From positions 434,001 through 498,000 of the forward strand of contig JAMBOW010000002.1 in the NCBI GenBank assembly GCA_023715865.1: a stretch of 64,000 bases of DNA. The letters are read 5' to 3'. Below, piece by piece: positions 11,171-21,318 of this stretch; position 1 is the first letter of the stretch, and each line of letters opens with the position of its first letter. The notes under the pieces are model-generated. The model searched no databases. It was not told the origin of the DNA and saw nothing but the letters and a program-made list of their open reading frames with translations. The position numbers were made by a program, and so were the translations under genes. Source of the DNA: Neobacillus mesonae. Its GTDB lineage: Bacteria > Bacillota > Bacilli > Paenibacillales > Paenibacillaceae.

Positions 11171-13498
11171 CTACTCTTGAGCTTGCTCAGGCAGAGCTGT
11201 AAACAAGAGATTGATTGGAAGACTACTTGCAGCTGCAGCAGTAAACCAAATCTCAACCTGCTGCTCATAATCACCTGTTCGATGTAATACAACCTGCTCA
11301 TTTGGCGCGCTTACTCCTCCGCTCATTGCCAGAGGAACGATCGTTCCATTCACCATCGCATAGCCGGAATAGGTACCGCCGCGAGGATTAAAGGAAATCA
11401 GTGTATTCGGAGCTACCTTGTCCAAAGTAATTTTATACAGCACTCCAAAGTTGCCTGAATTAGAAGCCGTTACACCAACCATTGGATCTATACCGGAAAC
11501 ATTCGGATCGTCGTTATTGTCGCCGATAACCAGACGCTGTGATACCTCACCTAAAGTTTCACTGTAACGGATGAGCCGAGTTGCATTTTCATATGTTCCG
11601 CGATTATGAACACCGTCCCGATCCAGAACCGGCAGCTTCTTCACTGCTGTAAGCGGACTTGCTTTCTCATCAACCATGATGACTTTATAGTCAATAGGAT
11701 AATCGCTGTATACATCAGAGTATAACGATATAATTTGACGCTGACCTATGCTGGATTGGCTCAAATCCGTTAGAACCAGCTTGCTTTCTCCCGGTTTAAG
11801 CACTGTGTTTGACCATTTAGATCCGTCCTGCATTGTTTCGAAGTAACGGAGCACTGCTTTTTTTCCTGCTGCTTGGGCTATTGTCGTCGGTCCTGCAAAG
11901 CCGAGATTTTCTGTGCGTACCGTAGCTGTTTCCGAGTTATTATTGGTTGCAATGACGTACATCTTCACTTTTTTGCCTGTGTTATTCAGATGATGAAGCA
12001 AAAATCTGGTGTTGCCGACCGCGCTGTCCTGATATACAATCCCTTCCTGATTTACAGTTTCAGGGCTGTTGCTGCGGATAAGCGTGCTCGGTTGATCTGT
12101 ATACGTATAATTTACTTTTGCGAAGGTCGGAACGACGGATCCGTCAAAAGCAAACTCCTCTCCAACCGGTCTAAAGAGCCGATTGAATTCATTCAGGGTG
12201 AATAACGTTTCGTTTGTAATAATAATTGTTTTTTCGTACGTCCGGCTAACCCCTTTATTATCCGTAACGGTCAATCGAACAGTTTTCGGTCCAGGAGTAA
12301 AAAAGGCGGAGGCATTGTTGTCCCACTGGGTATCCACAATATATTCGTCATCCGTACTTTGGTCCGTATACGTAATCAGCTCGCCCATCTTGTATTCCTC
12401 TTTATCTGTCGTAAACATCGGAACAGGTGGTTGATTCGGCTGCTGAACGTTAATTGTAATCGAATAAGGATCGCTCCAAGTACCGCTCGAATCCTGAACA
12501 TAGTAGCTTACCTTATAGTTACCTGCGGTTTGAAAGACATCCTGTCTTCCTTCCCAGCGTTCATTGATAATGGTAAGCCCTTTCGGAGAATATGGATCTG
12601 TTACATAAGTTACGGTATTACCCGCATACACAACACTTGGCTGAACGCTGAATTTAGCGACAGGTTTGTTGGAAAGGTTAAGAATAATACGCTTATTGAT
12701 ATTATCAACGCTATATGTAATGCCGAGAGCCTGAGTAATCGACGTCAGAGGCACCATAAAGGTATTATTCGTCTGGTAGGAAGCTCCTTTCATACTTTTG
12801 GAAACCCCGTTAACCGTATAAGTGCTGCTGTTTGTTTTAAAGCGAAGCTCGTTGCTTCCCTGAATAATTAATGTCTCTTTTGTTGTATTGTTATAAGACA
12901 CCTTATACCCTACTCTATCTACCAGTGCCCGAATCGGCACATAGGAAACCCCGCTCTTTACAACCATCGGCTGTGGAGCATTGTAGGTAACGCCGTCCTG
13001 AATCATCTTTGTGCTGTTATAAAATAAAATAAGCTGACTTGTGCTCGCTGCAGTACTCGCTTGCGTACTTGCTGCTGCTACAGAGGTCACTTCCTGCAAT
13101 TCTTGCTGAGGTGCTGCAGGCTGTTCCTTGCTTTCGGATTCTTTATCTTCTTCGGTTGAAACGGACTCATCTTGCACATCTGTTCCACCTTCATGACCCT
13201 CCGGCAATGTCGCGTTACCATTTCCAGACTCCGTTACCTTCTCTGCATCTTGTGCTGCTTCTTCTACAGGGACGCTTGGAGTCTCTCCACTCAACTCCTC
13301 AGCCGAACTACTCTCCTTAGCAGAAGCTTCATTATTTATTGCTTCATTTAATGGTGTGCCCTGCACACTTTCGGTTTCTTGATCTAATGCTTGTCCTTGT
13401 TGATAATCAACGCTGTCAGATTGTGCACTCACCGGGAACGCCATGAAAACTTGTGAAGCGGCAAAGACGGTGAGAAGAGATAATTTCTTAAAATTCAT
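11171..13498 (-). CDS. large secreted protein with stalk domain and PKD-like repeats
   Basis: 775 residues. Signal peptide about 1-25 (cut near VSAQS), then a Ser/Glu/Thr-rich acidic linker (about 25-150) probably extended and surface exposed. Next is a copper-amine-oxidase-type stalk domain (about 155-280; motifs VPIRALVDRVGY and VPLTSITQALG). Two PKD-like beta domains follow (about 282-430), then a long C-terminal region with no family I recognise (about 435-775). No catalytic motif is visible. It may be a cell-surface or matrix protein. Monocistronic with its own terminator. Confidence 0.8.
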   Translation of the reverse strand: MNFKKLSLLTVFAASQVFMAFPVSAQSDSVDYQQGQALDQETESVQGTPLNEAINNEASAKESSSAEELSGETPSVPVEEAAQDAEKVTESGNGNATLPEGHEGGTDVQDESVSTEEDKESESKEQPAAPQQELQEVTSVAAASTQASTAASTSQLILFYNSTKMIQDGVTYNAPQPMVVKSGVSYVPIRALVDRVGYKVSYNNTTKETLIIQGSNELRFKTNSSTYTVNGVSKSMKGASYQTNNTFMVPLTSITQALGITYSVDNINKRIILNLSNKPVAKFSVQPSVVYAGNTVTYVTDPYSPKGLTIINERWEGRQDVFQTAGNYKVSYYVQDSSGTWSDPYSITINVQQPNQPPVPMFTTDKEEYKMGELITYTDQSTDDEYIVDTQWDNNASAFFTPGPKTVRLTVTDNKGVSRTYEKTIIITNETLFTLNEFNRLFRPVGEEFAFDGSVVPTFAKVNYTYTDQPSTLIRSNSPETVNQEGIVYQDSAVGNTRFLLHHLNNTGKKVKMYVIATNNNSETATVRTENLGFAGPTTIAQAAGKKAVLRYFETMQDGSKWSNTVLKPGESKLVLTDLSQSSIGQRQIISLYSDVYSDYPIDYKVIMVDEKASPLTAVKKLPVLDRDGVHNRGTYENATRLIRYSETLGEVSQRLVIGDNNDDPNVSGIDPMVGVTASNSGNFGVLYKITLDKVAPNTLISFNPRGGTYSGYAMVNGTIVPLAMSGGVSAPNEQVVLHRTGDYEQQVEIWFTAAAASSLPINLLFTALPEQAQE

Positions 13499-13594
13499 TC
13501 CTCGACTCCTTCTAATCGCTTTAGTTCTAACACGCTACATGTCACCTTATTAGACGCAATTACGATTAAAAAGTTGCTCTTCATGTTCTAAAAA

Positions 13595-13640
13595 ATGACA
13601 AAAAGCAGCATCCTGGAAGTAGGAAAAGCTGCTTTTATGT
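13595..13640 (-). terminator. terminator of the sugar ABC/two-component operon
   Basis: On the minus strand AAAGCAGC pairs with GCTGCTTTTTG across a long loop, followed by T-rich sequence. It lies just after the response regulator stop. Confidence 0.65.
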
Positions 13641-13676
13641 CGCTATATTCATATAAAACCAATCGATTTTAAACAA

Positions 13677-15260
13677 CTACATCGTCTTCGCTGCCAATTC
13701 ACGATATTCCGAAGGCTTCATCCCGTAGTATTTGTGAAATACTTTTGAAAAATATCGCCGTTCGCGATACCCTACTGCGGTCCCAATAGAAGCAATGCTT
13801 CGATCTGTTTCCTTTAGCAGTGCTTTAGCGGATTCCATTCTTTCTCTAGTTATATATTCTACAAATGTGACACCAAAATGACTTTTAAACAATTGACAGA
13901 AGTAGCTTGAGCATATCCCCAGCTGGTCAGCCATTTCTTCAATCCCCAAATCCTTATCAAGTCTTGTAGCGATATAATCTCTTGCTGAAGCAACAAGCTC
14001 TCCAGCTGTTCGCCTTGGAAGCTCGTTACCGCAAGCCTCAGCCAAAGTAATTGAAAGCTCGTAGAATTCCCGAAGCGTTAGCGGCTGAATCATCACATTC
14101 CATATTCGTTCCTCTGCCTCCGGTTTAAGCAGCTTCATCTCATGCATATCACGCAGCATCAACACGACAATATAGTGTAGATACTTCAAGGCTTTGCCTT
14201 TATGGGATTCTTTTTCGGCGCAAATAGAGCTGTATATTTGCTGTAGAATGCTCTTAATTTCATTTTTATTCTGCTGCCGTATGGCAAGGGTTAACCGATC
14301 CGACCATTTTCGAGACATCCAGTCCACTTCCTCAGCAGGCTCGTTCTTCCCTAAAGTCAGAGCCAGCTCCTCTGAATGATCCACGAGCATAATCGCTCGC
14401 TGGGCATCCCTGTAGGCTTCGGCAAGCTGTGAGTAATGGACTGCTTTCCCACCACAATACAGCTGAGCCTCCATCCCTGACACCTTCGAGAAACCATCCT
14501 TTAGTCCATTGATCATATTTTCTAGATAAGAATTCCGCACCGATACAAAGGTATGGTGTTCAATGACAATGCACCATTCTCCATCTCGGGTCTGGATCAC
14601 TTCTCCCGTAGAGACGACTGAGCTCAGCTGCTGCTCCAGCACCTCCCGAACAGCCTCATTCCAGCTCTTGCGCTTCTCGTCGGTCCAGAGCAGAGCATTG
14701 CGGAAATAATCCTGGGCATCCAGCAGCAAAAGAGTATATTGCAAGCGGGCTGCTGTTGACTCCTCCTGCATACAAGGGTCGGGATCGTTAGATTCACCGA
14801 GCAATATTTCATACAGCCATTTTCGCCGAATCCACCTGGCCATTTGCTGCTGTTGAGCAGTTCCCTGCTGTTCCTTTTGCTTTCTCATACTGATTTGCTT
14901 CGCAAGTGTACCGATCGTTGACTCCAGCTCAAAGTAGTCAATTGGCTTGCATATGTATTCTCGTACACCCTGTTGAAGGGCGAGCCGGGCATATTCAAAT
15001 TCTTGATACCCGGTCAGCAGCAAAATTTCTCCCTCTCCGCCCAGGCTTCGATATTGTTCAATGAAGGACAGTCCGTCCATCACAGGCATTCGGATATCGC
15101 ATAGTATAAGATCTGGGTTAACAGAGGCGCTGAGTTCCAGCGCTTCACTGCCTGAGCGTGCGGTCCCCGCGACTTTAATTCCGAGCAATTCCCATGCTAT
15201 AAACTCTTTCAAATTATCAAGTATCGGCTGTTCGTCATCAATGAGCAGTGCGTTCAGCAT
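13677..15260 (-). CDS. YesN-like response regulator, AraC-type DNA binding
   Basis: 527 residues. An N-terminal receiver domain (about 1-120) has the acidic pocket at D8-D9 and phospho-acceptor D55 in LILCDIRMP. A long middle region (about 130-420) of the YesN type follows. The C-terminus has two AraC helix-turn-helix motifs (about 425-525; IEEMADQLGICSSYFCQLF and GYRERRYFSKVFHKYYG). Its ATG overlaps the kinase stop codon (TGATG), so the pair is coupled. It is expected to activate the sugar ABC genes upstream in the same unit. Confidence 0.92.
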   Translation of the reverse strand: MLNALLIDDEQPILDNLKEFIAWELLGIKVAGTARSGSEALELSASVNPDLILCDIRMPVMDGLSFIEQYRSLGGEGEILLLTGYQEFEYARLALQQGVREYICKPIDYFELESTIGTLAKQISMRKQKEQQGTAQQQQMARWIRRKWLYEILLGESNDPDPCMQEESTAARLQYTLLLLDAQDYFRNALLWTDEKRKSWNEAVREVLEQQLSSVVSTGEVIQTRDGEWCIVIEHHTFVSVRNSYLENMINGLKDGFSKVSGMEAQLYCGGKAVHYSQLAEAYRDAQRAIMLVDHSEELALTLGKNEPAEEVDWMSRKWSDRLTLAIRQQNKNEIKSILQQIYSSICAEKESHKGKALKYLHYIVVLMLRDMHEMKLLKPEAEERIWNVMIQPLTLREFYELSITLAEACGNELPRRTAGELVASARDYIATRLDKDLGIEEMADQLGICSSYFCQLFKSHFGVTFVEYITRERMESAKALLKETDRSIASIGTAVGYRERRYFSKVFHKYYGMKPSEYRELAAKTM

Positions 15261-17086
15261 CAAGACAGATCCCTCCCATTATTTTTGGGCAGCACGCACC
15301 GTATGGTGGTTCCCGCCCCTTTGGCAGAGCAGATAAATATACCATAATGATTACCGTACTGAATGCGAATCCGGTCAGCAACACTTCGAACACCTAGCCC
15401 TCTTCGTTCAGACATGACAGGAGACGCTGCTTCCGGCTCTGGAACCGACAAGTGATGTGTTTCTGTAACCATATATGCAAAACGTTCAAGCAAAGCGTTG
15501 TCTATGCCTATTCCATTATCCTGAACCTCAAGGATGACTTTCCCCATATCCTCCCATGCTACGACCCGAATAAATCCTAAATAATCAATACCTTCAAAGC
15601 CGTGCTGGATACTATTTTCCACAAGCGGCTGCAGTGTGAGCTTTAGAACCGGAAAAGATTCGAGCTTATCCGGAATGTCTATTTCATATTCAAACAAATC
15701 GGCAAACCGATATTTCTGAATAGCTAAATAATTTTCAAGATGCTTCACTTCTTCCTTAATTGGAATTTCCTCCACGTCCTGAATACTGATCCGCAGAATG
15801 CTAGCCAGCCGATTCACCATCTCGCTGACCTTTCTTCTTTCCCCTCGAAGGGCAAGTCCGTTAATCGACTCTAATGTATTGAAGAGAAAATGTGGCTTGA
15901 TCTGAGCTTGCAGCACCCTGAGCTCAGCTCTTGTCTTCTGCATTTGCTCCGCTTTTACTCTTTGGAACAAGCTGCTGATTTTGTCCATAAGATCATTGAT
16001 TCCCTGCGCAAGCAGCTGCAGCTCGTCATTACCCTTGCCCTCTACCCTTTCGCTGAAATCCCCGTCTTCCACTCTGCGCATATATCTTACCAGCACCGCA
16101 ATTGTGCCTGTGATCCGATTCATGAAAAAAACATTAAACATCAATGCAGCAAAAAGACAGGATATAATAACGATCACATACCAATTGATAAGCAAATTCG
16201 TTTCTTTGGCTAAGGAGTTCCATGGAGTAACAGAGATCAGCTGCCAGGGATACCCTTTCATCTGGTATTGCGATAATATACTCTCTTTCCCATCAAATTC
16301 TAACTTGTTGCTATTGTATCCGCTCCGGCTTGTAAAAGGCTCGCTCATCAGCTCGGACATATATCGTGCGTTATAGAATCCGGAAGGATCATATACGACA
16401 AGCCCGTCTTTGTTAACTATCAAAAAAATCGTATCCTGATTGCCGCTCATGCTAAGATTGCGGAAGATTCGGTCAATTTCCCAGTTTTGAATCTGAACGA
16501 CCAGAATACCTATGTTTTGAAAAAAGCTAAGCTCTTTTACGAGCCGGATCTGTGTAAATACCGGTTCATATCCAGTGATCTCCGGATGTTCCAGCGGAGC
16601 AATCCATCTGGGAACGCCGTTTAACTGAATGACTTCATCATATAGAGCATGGTTATTGAATTGATCAAAAGGAAGAGCTTTGAAATCTTCTTTGGTGAAA
16701 ATGGAGACAATGCCTTCACTTGAGGGTTCCTGCAAATTATAAAGGAAGGCGTAACTGATTGCCGGGTAGTTATAGAGCAGGCTGCGGAAATTACGCTGGC
16801 TCGCATTCAGATGGATCTGATCACTTTCCCCCAAATTCACAGGCTTATCAGACTGCAGCGCCATTTGAAATACAGACGTCGCGATTCCGTTATCCGTAAC
16901 GTTATTCATTTCCTGAAAGACGCTTTCGATGCTGTAGCTGATGGACTTGAGCGCATATTCAGCCTGCTCGCTGTATTTCTTTTCAATCGTATTGGATGTA
17001 ACCAGAAAGGTCCCGAACCCCATCACACACATCGGGATGATGATCAGTGCCAGAAACGCCACAACAAGTTTGGTACGCAAGTTCAA
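15260..17086 (-). CDS. YesM-like sensor histidine kinase
   Basis: 608 residues. TM1 at about 8-28, an extracytoplasmic sensor domain (about 30-295, dCache-like), TM2 at about 298-320, and a HAMP linker. A His_kinase domain has its phosphorylated histidine in QIKPHFLFNTLESING near residue 400. The HATPase domain has N-box LQPLVENSIQHG and G-box DNGIGI. This layout is typical of LytS/YesM kinases that watch extracellular sugars alongside a binding protein. It sits directly after the permeases (40-base gap) and overlaps the regulator by one base. Confidence 0.92.
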   Translation of the reverse strand: MNLRTKLVVAFLALIIIPMCVMGFGTFLVTSNTIEKKYSEQAEYALKSISYSIESVFQEMNNVTDNGIATSVFQMALQSDKPVNLGESDQIHLNASQRNFRSLLYNYPAISYAFLYNLQEPSSEGIVSIFTKEDFKALPFDQFNNHALYDEVIQLNGVPRWIAPLEHPEITGYEPVFTQIRLVKELSFFQNIGILVVQIQNWEIDRIFRNLSMSGNQDTIFLIVNKDGLVVYDPSGFYNARYMSELMSEPFTSRSGYNSNKLEFDGKESILSQYQMKGYPWQLISVTPWNSLAKETNLLINWYVIVIISCLFAALMFNVFFMNRITGTIAVLVRYMRRVEDGDFSERVEGKGNDELQLLAQGINDLMDKISSLFQRVKAEQMQKTRAELRVLQAQIKPHFLFNTLESINGLALRGERRKVSEMVNRLASILRISIQDVEEIPIKEEVKHLENYLAIQKYRFADLFEYEIDIPDKLESFPVLKLTLQPLVENSIQHGFEGIDYLGFIRVVAWEDMGKVILEVQDNGIGIDNALLERFAYMVTETHHLSVPEPEAASPVMSERRGLGVRSVADRIRIQYGNHYGIFICSAKGAGTTIRCVLPKNNGRDLS

Positions 17087-17126
17087 TCGGCATTTCTCCT
17101 CTTAAAAGCGCAAGCGAGAGTGTTCG

Positions 17127-17957
17127 TCAGCCCTTAACACTTCCTGCCGTTACGCCTTCAATAATCTGCTCCTGCAAAATGGAATAAATAACGATAACCG
17201 GCACGACACTGTAAACAATTCCTGCTGACATCTGGGCATAGTTCATTTGATACTGATCCCTGAACTGAACCATACCAACAGGCAGAGTACGAAGTGTGTC
17301 CGTAGATAAAAAGTAATTGGCGAGAAGAAATTCATTCCAGTTGCCAAGAAAGTTCACGATAAATACGGTAACAATCGCTGGAATGGTTAGAGGTAACACT
17401 ATTTTAGCAAAAATACCAGGAGCCCTCAATCCGTCCATGACAGCGGCTTCCTCAATTTCACTGGGCAATGACCGCATAAATGCGGCCAATATAATAATCG
17501 TGAATGGCAGTGCATTAGCTATATAAGGAATGATAAGCGCTAGATGTGTGTCCAAAATACCGAGTTTACGAACGAGCAGGTAGATCGGAAGCATCAAAGA
17601 ATTGTTCGGGATAAGCATGCCAATTAGAATCAGGCTGAAGAAAGCTGTGTTCCATCCTCCATGCTTCATCCTTGTTACTGCAAATGCAAACATTGCACCA
17701 AGCAAAATCGAAACGACAGAGGCTAGTATTGAAATATATAAGCTGTTAAAAAAGTACGTTCCGATCTTAGCATTCACCCAGGCTTCCACGTAATTTTCAA
17801 ACGCAAACTCTCTTGGAATGCCAAACGGACTGAGTGCAATAGCGTTATTGTCTTTTTTTACAGATGAAAAGATGACGAATAGAAACGGAAACAAAATAAC
17901 GAGCAGGTAGCTTAACAGAAACATATGAGGGATGGATTTACCCAGGGTACGTATCAT
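17127..17957 (-). CDS. carbohydrate ABC transporter permease (MalG-type)
   Basis: A 276-residue inner-membrane permease with six hydrophobic segments. The EAA loop EIEEAAVMDGLRAPGIFAKIVLPLTIPA is characteristic of MalG/CUT1 proteins and contacts the ATPase. It begins inside the stop codon of the partner permease (TGATG). No ATPase gene is in this operon, as is common in Firmicute CUT1 systems that share a housekeeping MsmX-like ATPase. Confidence 0.92.
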   Translation of the reverse strand: MIRTLGKSIPHMFLLSYLLVILFPFLFVIFSSVKKDNNAIALSPFGIPREFAFENYVEAWVNAKIGTYFFNSLYISILASVVSILLGAMFAFAVTRMKHGGWNTAFFSLILIGMLIPNNSLMLPIYLLVRKLGILDTHLALIIPYIANALPFTIIILAAFMRSLPSEIEEAAVMDGLRAPGIFAKIVLPLTIPAIVTVFIVNFLGNWNEFLLANYFLSTDTLRTLPVGMVQFRDQYQMNYAQMSAGIVYSVVPVIVIYSILQEQIIEGVTAGSVKG

Positions 17958-18841
17958 CAGTATTCAATCCTTTCGCTGCGGCGGGCTACAAGTAGTTGAT
18001 ATAGAGCCGTCAGAATGAGTGTGAACACAAATATGAGCACCGCGATCGTATTTCCATAACCATATTTAAAATTCGTAATGGCGTATTTGATCATATAGGT
18101 AGCAAGTACATCGGTGGAGCCTGCCGGACCTCCCTTGGTCATGACAATGACAATGTCTGCAGCCTTCATCGCACCTGCGATGGATAGCATGACTACAACA
18201 GAAATGATCGGTTTGATGAGCGGCAGTGTAATGGATAACGCCCTTTGAAGCCTGGATGCTCCATCAATTTCCGCGGCTTCATCCAGATCGCGCGGAATAG
18301 CCAAAATGGCCGCAAGAACCATAATGATGTAAAATCCTGTCCACTGCCAAGCGTTGGTCAGCAGAATGGACAGCATGGCGTATTTCTCATCGGACAGCCA
18401 GTAGATCGGTTCGATGCCGAACAGCCCTAAAATTTGATTCAATAAACCAATATTGGGCTCATAGATAAATCCCCACAAAATCCCGATAACCGCCGTAGAC
18501 ATGATGGAGGGCAGAAATACTGCCGTTTTGTACAGACCCTTTAGCTTCTTCACATTTGCAATGAGCAGTGAAAAAAATACGATAAGCGGAACTTGAATGC
18601 AGCAAGAAAAAAGAATAAACCAGCCGTTGTTCATAGCAGACTCCCAGAACCGTTCATCCCCAAATGCCTTAATGTAGTTCTCAAAACCGATGAATTTCGG
18701 ATTGTCTGATACACCGTTCCAGCTTGTAAAGCTGTAATAGATAGAATTGAGTATTGGATAGATAAAAAACATAATGAACAAAATCAAGGCAGGTAAAATA
18801 AACATCGCGTATACCCAAGGATTCTTTAGTGAACTGTTCAT
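17957..18841 (-). CDS. carbohydrate ABC transporter permease (MalF-type)
   Basis: A 294-residue permease with six transmembrane segments and the EAA loop DLDEAAEIDGASRLQRALSITLPLI. It pairs with the MalG-type permease downstream. The start at 18841 is chosen because GGGAGG lies seven bases upstream; an in-frame extension to 18892 has no SD and runs into the intergenic hairpin side. The substrate is unknown, but the neighbouring kinase and binding protein suggest an oligosaccharide. Confidence 0.92.
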   Translation of the reverse strand: MNSSLKNPWVYAMFILPALILFIMFFIYPILNSIYYSFTSWNGVSDNPKFIGFENYIKAFGDERFWESAMNNGWFILFSCCIQVPLIVFFSLLIANVKKLKGLYKTAVFLPSIMSTAVIGILWGFIYEPNIGLLNQILGLFGIEPIYWLSDEKYAMLSILLTNAWQWTGFYIIMVLAAILAIPRDLDEAAEIDGASRLQRALSITLPLIKPIISVVVMLSIAGAMKAADIVIVMTKGGPAGSTDVLATYMIKYAITNFKYGYGNTIAVLIFVFTLILTALYQLLVARRSERIEY

Positions 18842-18899
18842 GCGCTTTCCTCCCATGCAAAAGCCCAGTATGTACGTCATTTTTGAAATCATAGCTGAA

Positions 18900-18930
18900 G
18901 AACCCCGGACGCTGATCCGGGGTATGCAGT
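18900..18930 (-). terminator. GC-rich hairpin between binding protein and permease genes
   Basis: CCCCGGA and TCCGGGG pair around a six-base loop, followed on the minus strand by TTCTTC, which is not a full T run. Such hairpins commonly allow excess binding-protein message over permease message. Confidence 0.65.
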
Positions 18931-18945
18931 CCTGTTATTAGGCTC

Positions 18946-20328
18946 TTATTCAGCTGCTGCGTTGGCTTCTTCCTGTACCTTTTGCAGATCTTCCGCCATT
19001 TTCTCAGGAGTTGTTTGGCCGCCGATCAGCTTTTGGATTTGAATATTGCTGATTTCCGTCGTTACATCGGCCTGAACTAGTGAGTCAAATGCTGGGAAAG
19101 AAGTTGCGGAGGCATTGAGAACAGCTACAATTTCTTTCATCAAATCATCTGTAATGCTCTCGGTCAGCACCGCTTCATCAAACTTCATCGCCGGCAGAAC
19201 GCCGTCTTCAACAAGTCCGCGGATTTGCATTTCTTCATTAAACATGTTTTTGATAAACGATTTTACAGCATCCAGCTTTTGCGGATCGTCTGCCACAGAG
19301 GCTGCAAAACCGTAGCCGTTGTTCACATCACGCATCAAGGAAGTCTGATCGCCAGTGCCGCCGTCTACCGGAGGCAAATTGAAGAATCCGACTTTCCCGA
19401 TCAGTCCTTCCCCGGACTGCCCTTCCTTAAATACGGAGGATTTCCATGTGCCGTCATACATCAGGATTGCTTCACCGCTTGTGAACTGAGTCGTATACTC
19501 AGCATATTCAAATCCAAGCTCACCTTTTTTGAAGTATCCTTTATCCACCCATTCTTGATGTTTGGCAAAGGCATTAACGACTCCCGGATCGGTCCAAGCT
19601 GCTTCTCCAGTTACAAACTTATTCGTGATGTCGGACCCTGAATAACGGGACCACAGATGGTTAGTAAGCATCAGCGGTACCCAGCCTGCCTTTGACGCTC
19701 CGGCAAGAGGAACTTTGCCATCTGCCTTAATATCAGCCAGCTGCTGCTCAAACTCAGCAAACGTAGCCGGCGGCTCCCATCCTTTAGATTCGTAATATTC
19801 CTTGTTATAGAAGAAACCTTCACCCGAACCACCGACCGGAAGACCGTAAACATTACCCTCATAAGTAAAAGGCTCTAGAGAAGAGAATTTGTCCTTGATC
19901 CCCAGCTCTTCCAATATTGGTGTCAGGTTGAGGAGCATGCCTTCCTTGGCATACACTTTGGCGTCCGGACTGCCAAACAGATCGAAAATATCTGGAGGAT
20001 TACCTGCAGCCATTTCTCCCCGCAGCTTCTCTTTCCGGTTTACGTCTGAATCAACTCCGTCAAGCGTAAAAGAAGCGCCTTCTACTTCCTCTTCCACTTT
20101 TTTAATGACATCCTGCAGAATCGCAAGACGTCTTTCCTTGTCCGCGCCGACCTGTGTATGACGAAGTGTCATTTCAAATGGCTCAGCAGAAGCAGCAGGC
20201 GGTGTTTCCCCTGAATTACCAGGCTCTGCTGCAGGTGATTCTGTGCCAGAGGAGCTGCCACAGCCTGCTAAGGTGAGTGATACAGCCAGCATGGTGAACA
20301 TCATAGACCCAATTTTTTTCTTGAACAT
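18946..20328 (-). CDS. extracellular carbohydrate-binding lipoprotein
   Basis: A 460-residue family 1 solute-binding protein. The lipoprotein signal ends LTLAGC, followed by a Ser/Glu/Pro-rich linker (about 24-50) and a two-lobe SBP domain. Near the middle is GEAILMYDGTWKSSVFKEG, typical of CUT1 binding proteins. First gene of the five-gene unit (binding protein, two permeases, kinase, regulator). No cre site or clear sigma-A promoter was recognised in the upstream gap. Confidence 0.9.
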   Translation of the reverse strand: MFKKKIGSMMFTMLAVSLTLAGCGSSSGTESPAAEPGNSGETPPAASAEPFEMTLRHTQVGADKERRLAILQDVIKKVEEEVEGASFTLDGVDSDVNRKEKLRGEMAAGNPPDIFDLFGSPDAKVYAKEGMLLNLTPILEELGIKDKFSSLEPFTYEGNVYGLPVGGSGEGFFYNKEYYESKGWEPPATFAEFEQQLADIKADGKVPLAGASKAGWVPLMLTNHLWSRYSGSDITNKFVTGEAAWTDPGVVNAFAKHQEWVDKGYFKKGELGFEYAEYTTQFTSGEAILMYDGTWKSSVFKEGQSGEGLIGKVGFFNLPPVDGGTGDQTSLMRDVNNGYGFAASVADDPQKLDAVKSFIKNMFNEEMQIRGLVEDGVLPAMKFDEAVLTESITDDLMKEIVAVLNASATSFPAFDSLVQADVTTEISNIQIQKLIGGQTTPEKMAEDLQKVQEEANAAAE

Positions 20329-20460
20329 ACGTTTGCCCCCGCTTCTTTATGAACTGAGATTTATGTATTGAGACTTTACAATTTTTATTATAAGAACAAT
20401 ACTCCTCGTCAGATAGGACCATAAATTAGAGATGAAGGGATAAAATCATTCAAATACGAC

Positions 20461-20493
20461 AAAAAAACTCCCCTCTTTTGTGAGAAGGGAGCT
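20461..20493 (-). terminator. terminator of pflBA
   Basis: On the minus strand CTCCCTTCT pairs with AGAGGGGAG, followed by seven T. Confidence 0.85.
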
Positions 20494-20512
20494 TGTTCTA
20501 TGAATAGCAAGA

Positions 20513-21256
20513 TTAAATTTGAATTTGGCAGGATTCCTTGCGGCCAGCTTCAATGATTTGATAGGCCCGGTCTACTTCTTCTTGCTCAGGGGAAGGAACG
20601 CCTTCAAGCGGATATTCCTTGCCAAGCAGCTTCCATTTATAGATCCCCATCTGATGATAAGGAAGAATCTCGAATTTTTCTACTCCATGCAGTGTACCGA
20701 TAAACCGGCCCAAATTCAGCAGATCATCCTCATCTTGATGAATGCCGGGTACATAGACGTGTCGGATCCACATTTTTTTACCATGGTCGGATAACCATCT
20801 TGCAGTCTCCAGCATTCTCACATTTGACTTACCTGTCAGACGTTCATGCTTTTCGTTGTTGATATGCTTCAAATCCAGAAGTACTAAATCCGTGACACTA
20901 AGCAGCTCCTCAATTCGCTCCATGTCATTAAATCCGTTCGTATCAAGCGTCGTGTGCAGATCCCAGCGTTCTTTGACCTCCCGGAAGAGCTGCGTCACAA
21001 ATCCAGCTTGCAGTGTAGGTTCACCGCCAGAGACCGTCAGCCCCCCGCCGGAAGTCTTATAGTAATTGATGTATGGCTCAATCTCACTGAGTACTTCTTC
21101 GAGTGTCATCGTCTTCCCGCCGTCAAGCGCCCAGGTGTCGGGATTGTGGCAGTATTGGCATTTCAGTAAGCAGCCCTGCATAAACAGCACGAAGCGGATG
21201 CCGGGACCATCAACCGTACCAAATGTTTCTAGTGAATGTACATGACCTTTAACCAT
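20513..21256 (-). CDS. pflA: pyruvate formate-lyase activating enzyme
   Basis: A 247-residue radical-SAM enzyme that places the glycyl radical on PflB. The cluster motif is C29, C33, C36 in GCLLKCQYC, preceded by the family motif ETFGTVDGPGIR. Downstream SAM-binding glycines are in TSGGGLTVSGGEP. The start at 21256 has an AAGGG SD; an upstream in-frame ATG at 21280 lacks one. It follows pflB by 62 bases on the same strand and shares its anaerobic promoter. Confidence 0.95.
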   Translation of the reverse strand: MVKGHVHSLETFGTVDGPGIRFVLFMQGCLLKCQYCHNPDTWALDGGKTMTLEEVLSEIEPYINYYKTSGGGLTVSGGEPTLQAGFVTQLFREVKERWDLHTTLDTNGFNDMERIEELLSVTDLVLLDLKHINNEKHERLTGKSNVRMLETARWLSDHGKKMWIRHVYVPGIHQDEDDLLNLGRFIGTLHGVEKFEILPYHQMGIYKWKLLGKEYPLEGVPSPEQEEVDRAYQIIEAGRKESCQIQI

Positions 21257-21318
21257 TTTACCATCCCTTTCTTTACGCATCCGCTTTGAGCGTTTTGGTA
21301 TATGAGTGCTGCTTGGTA

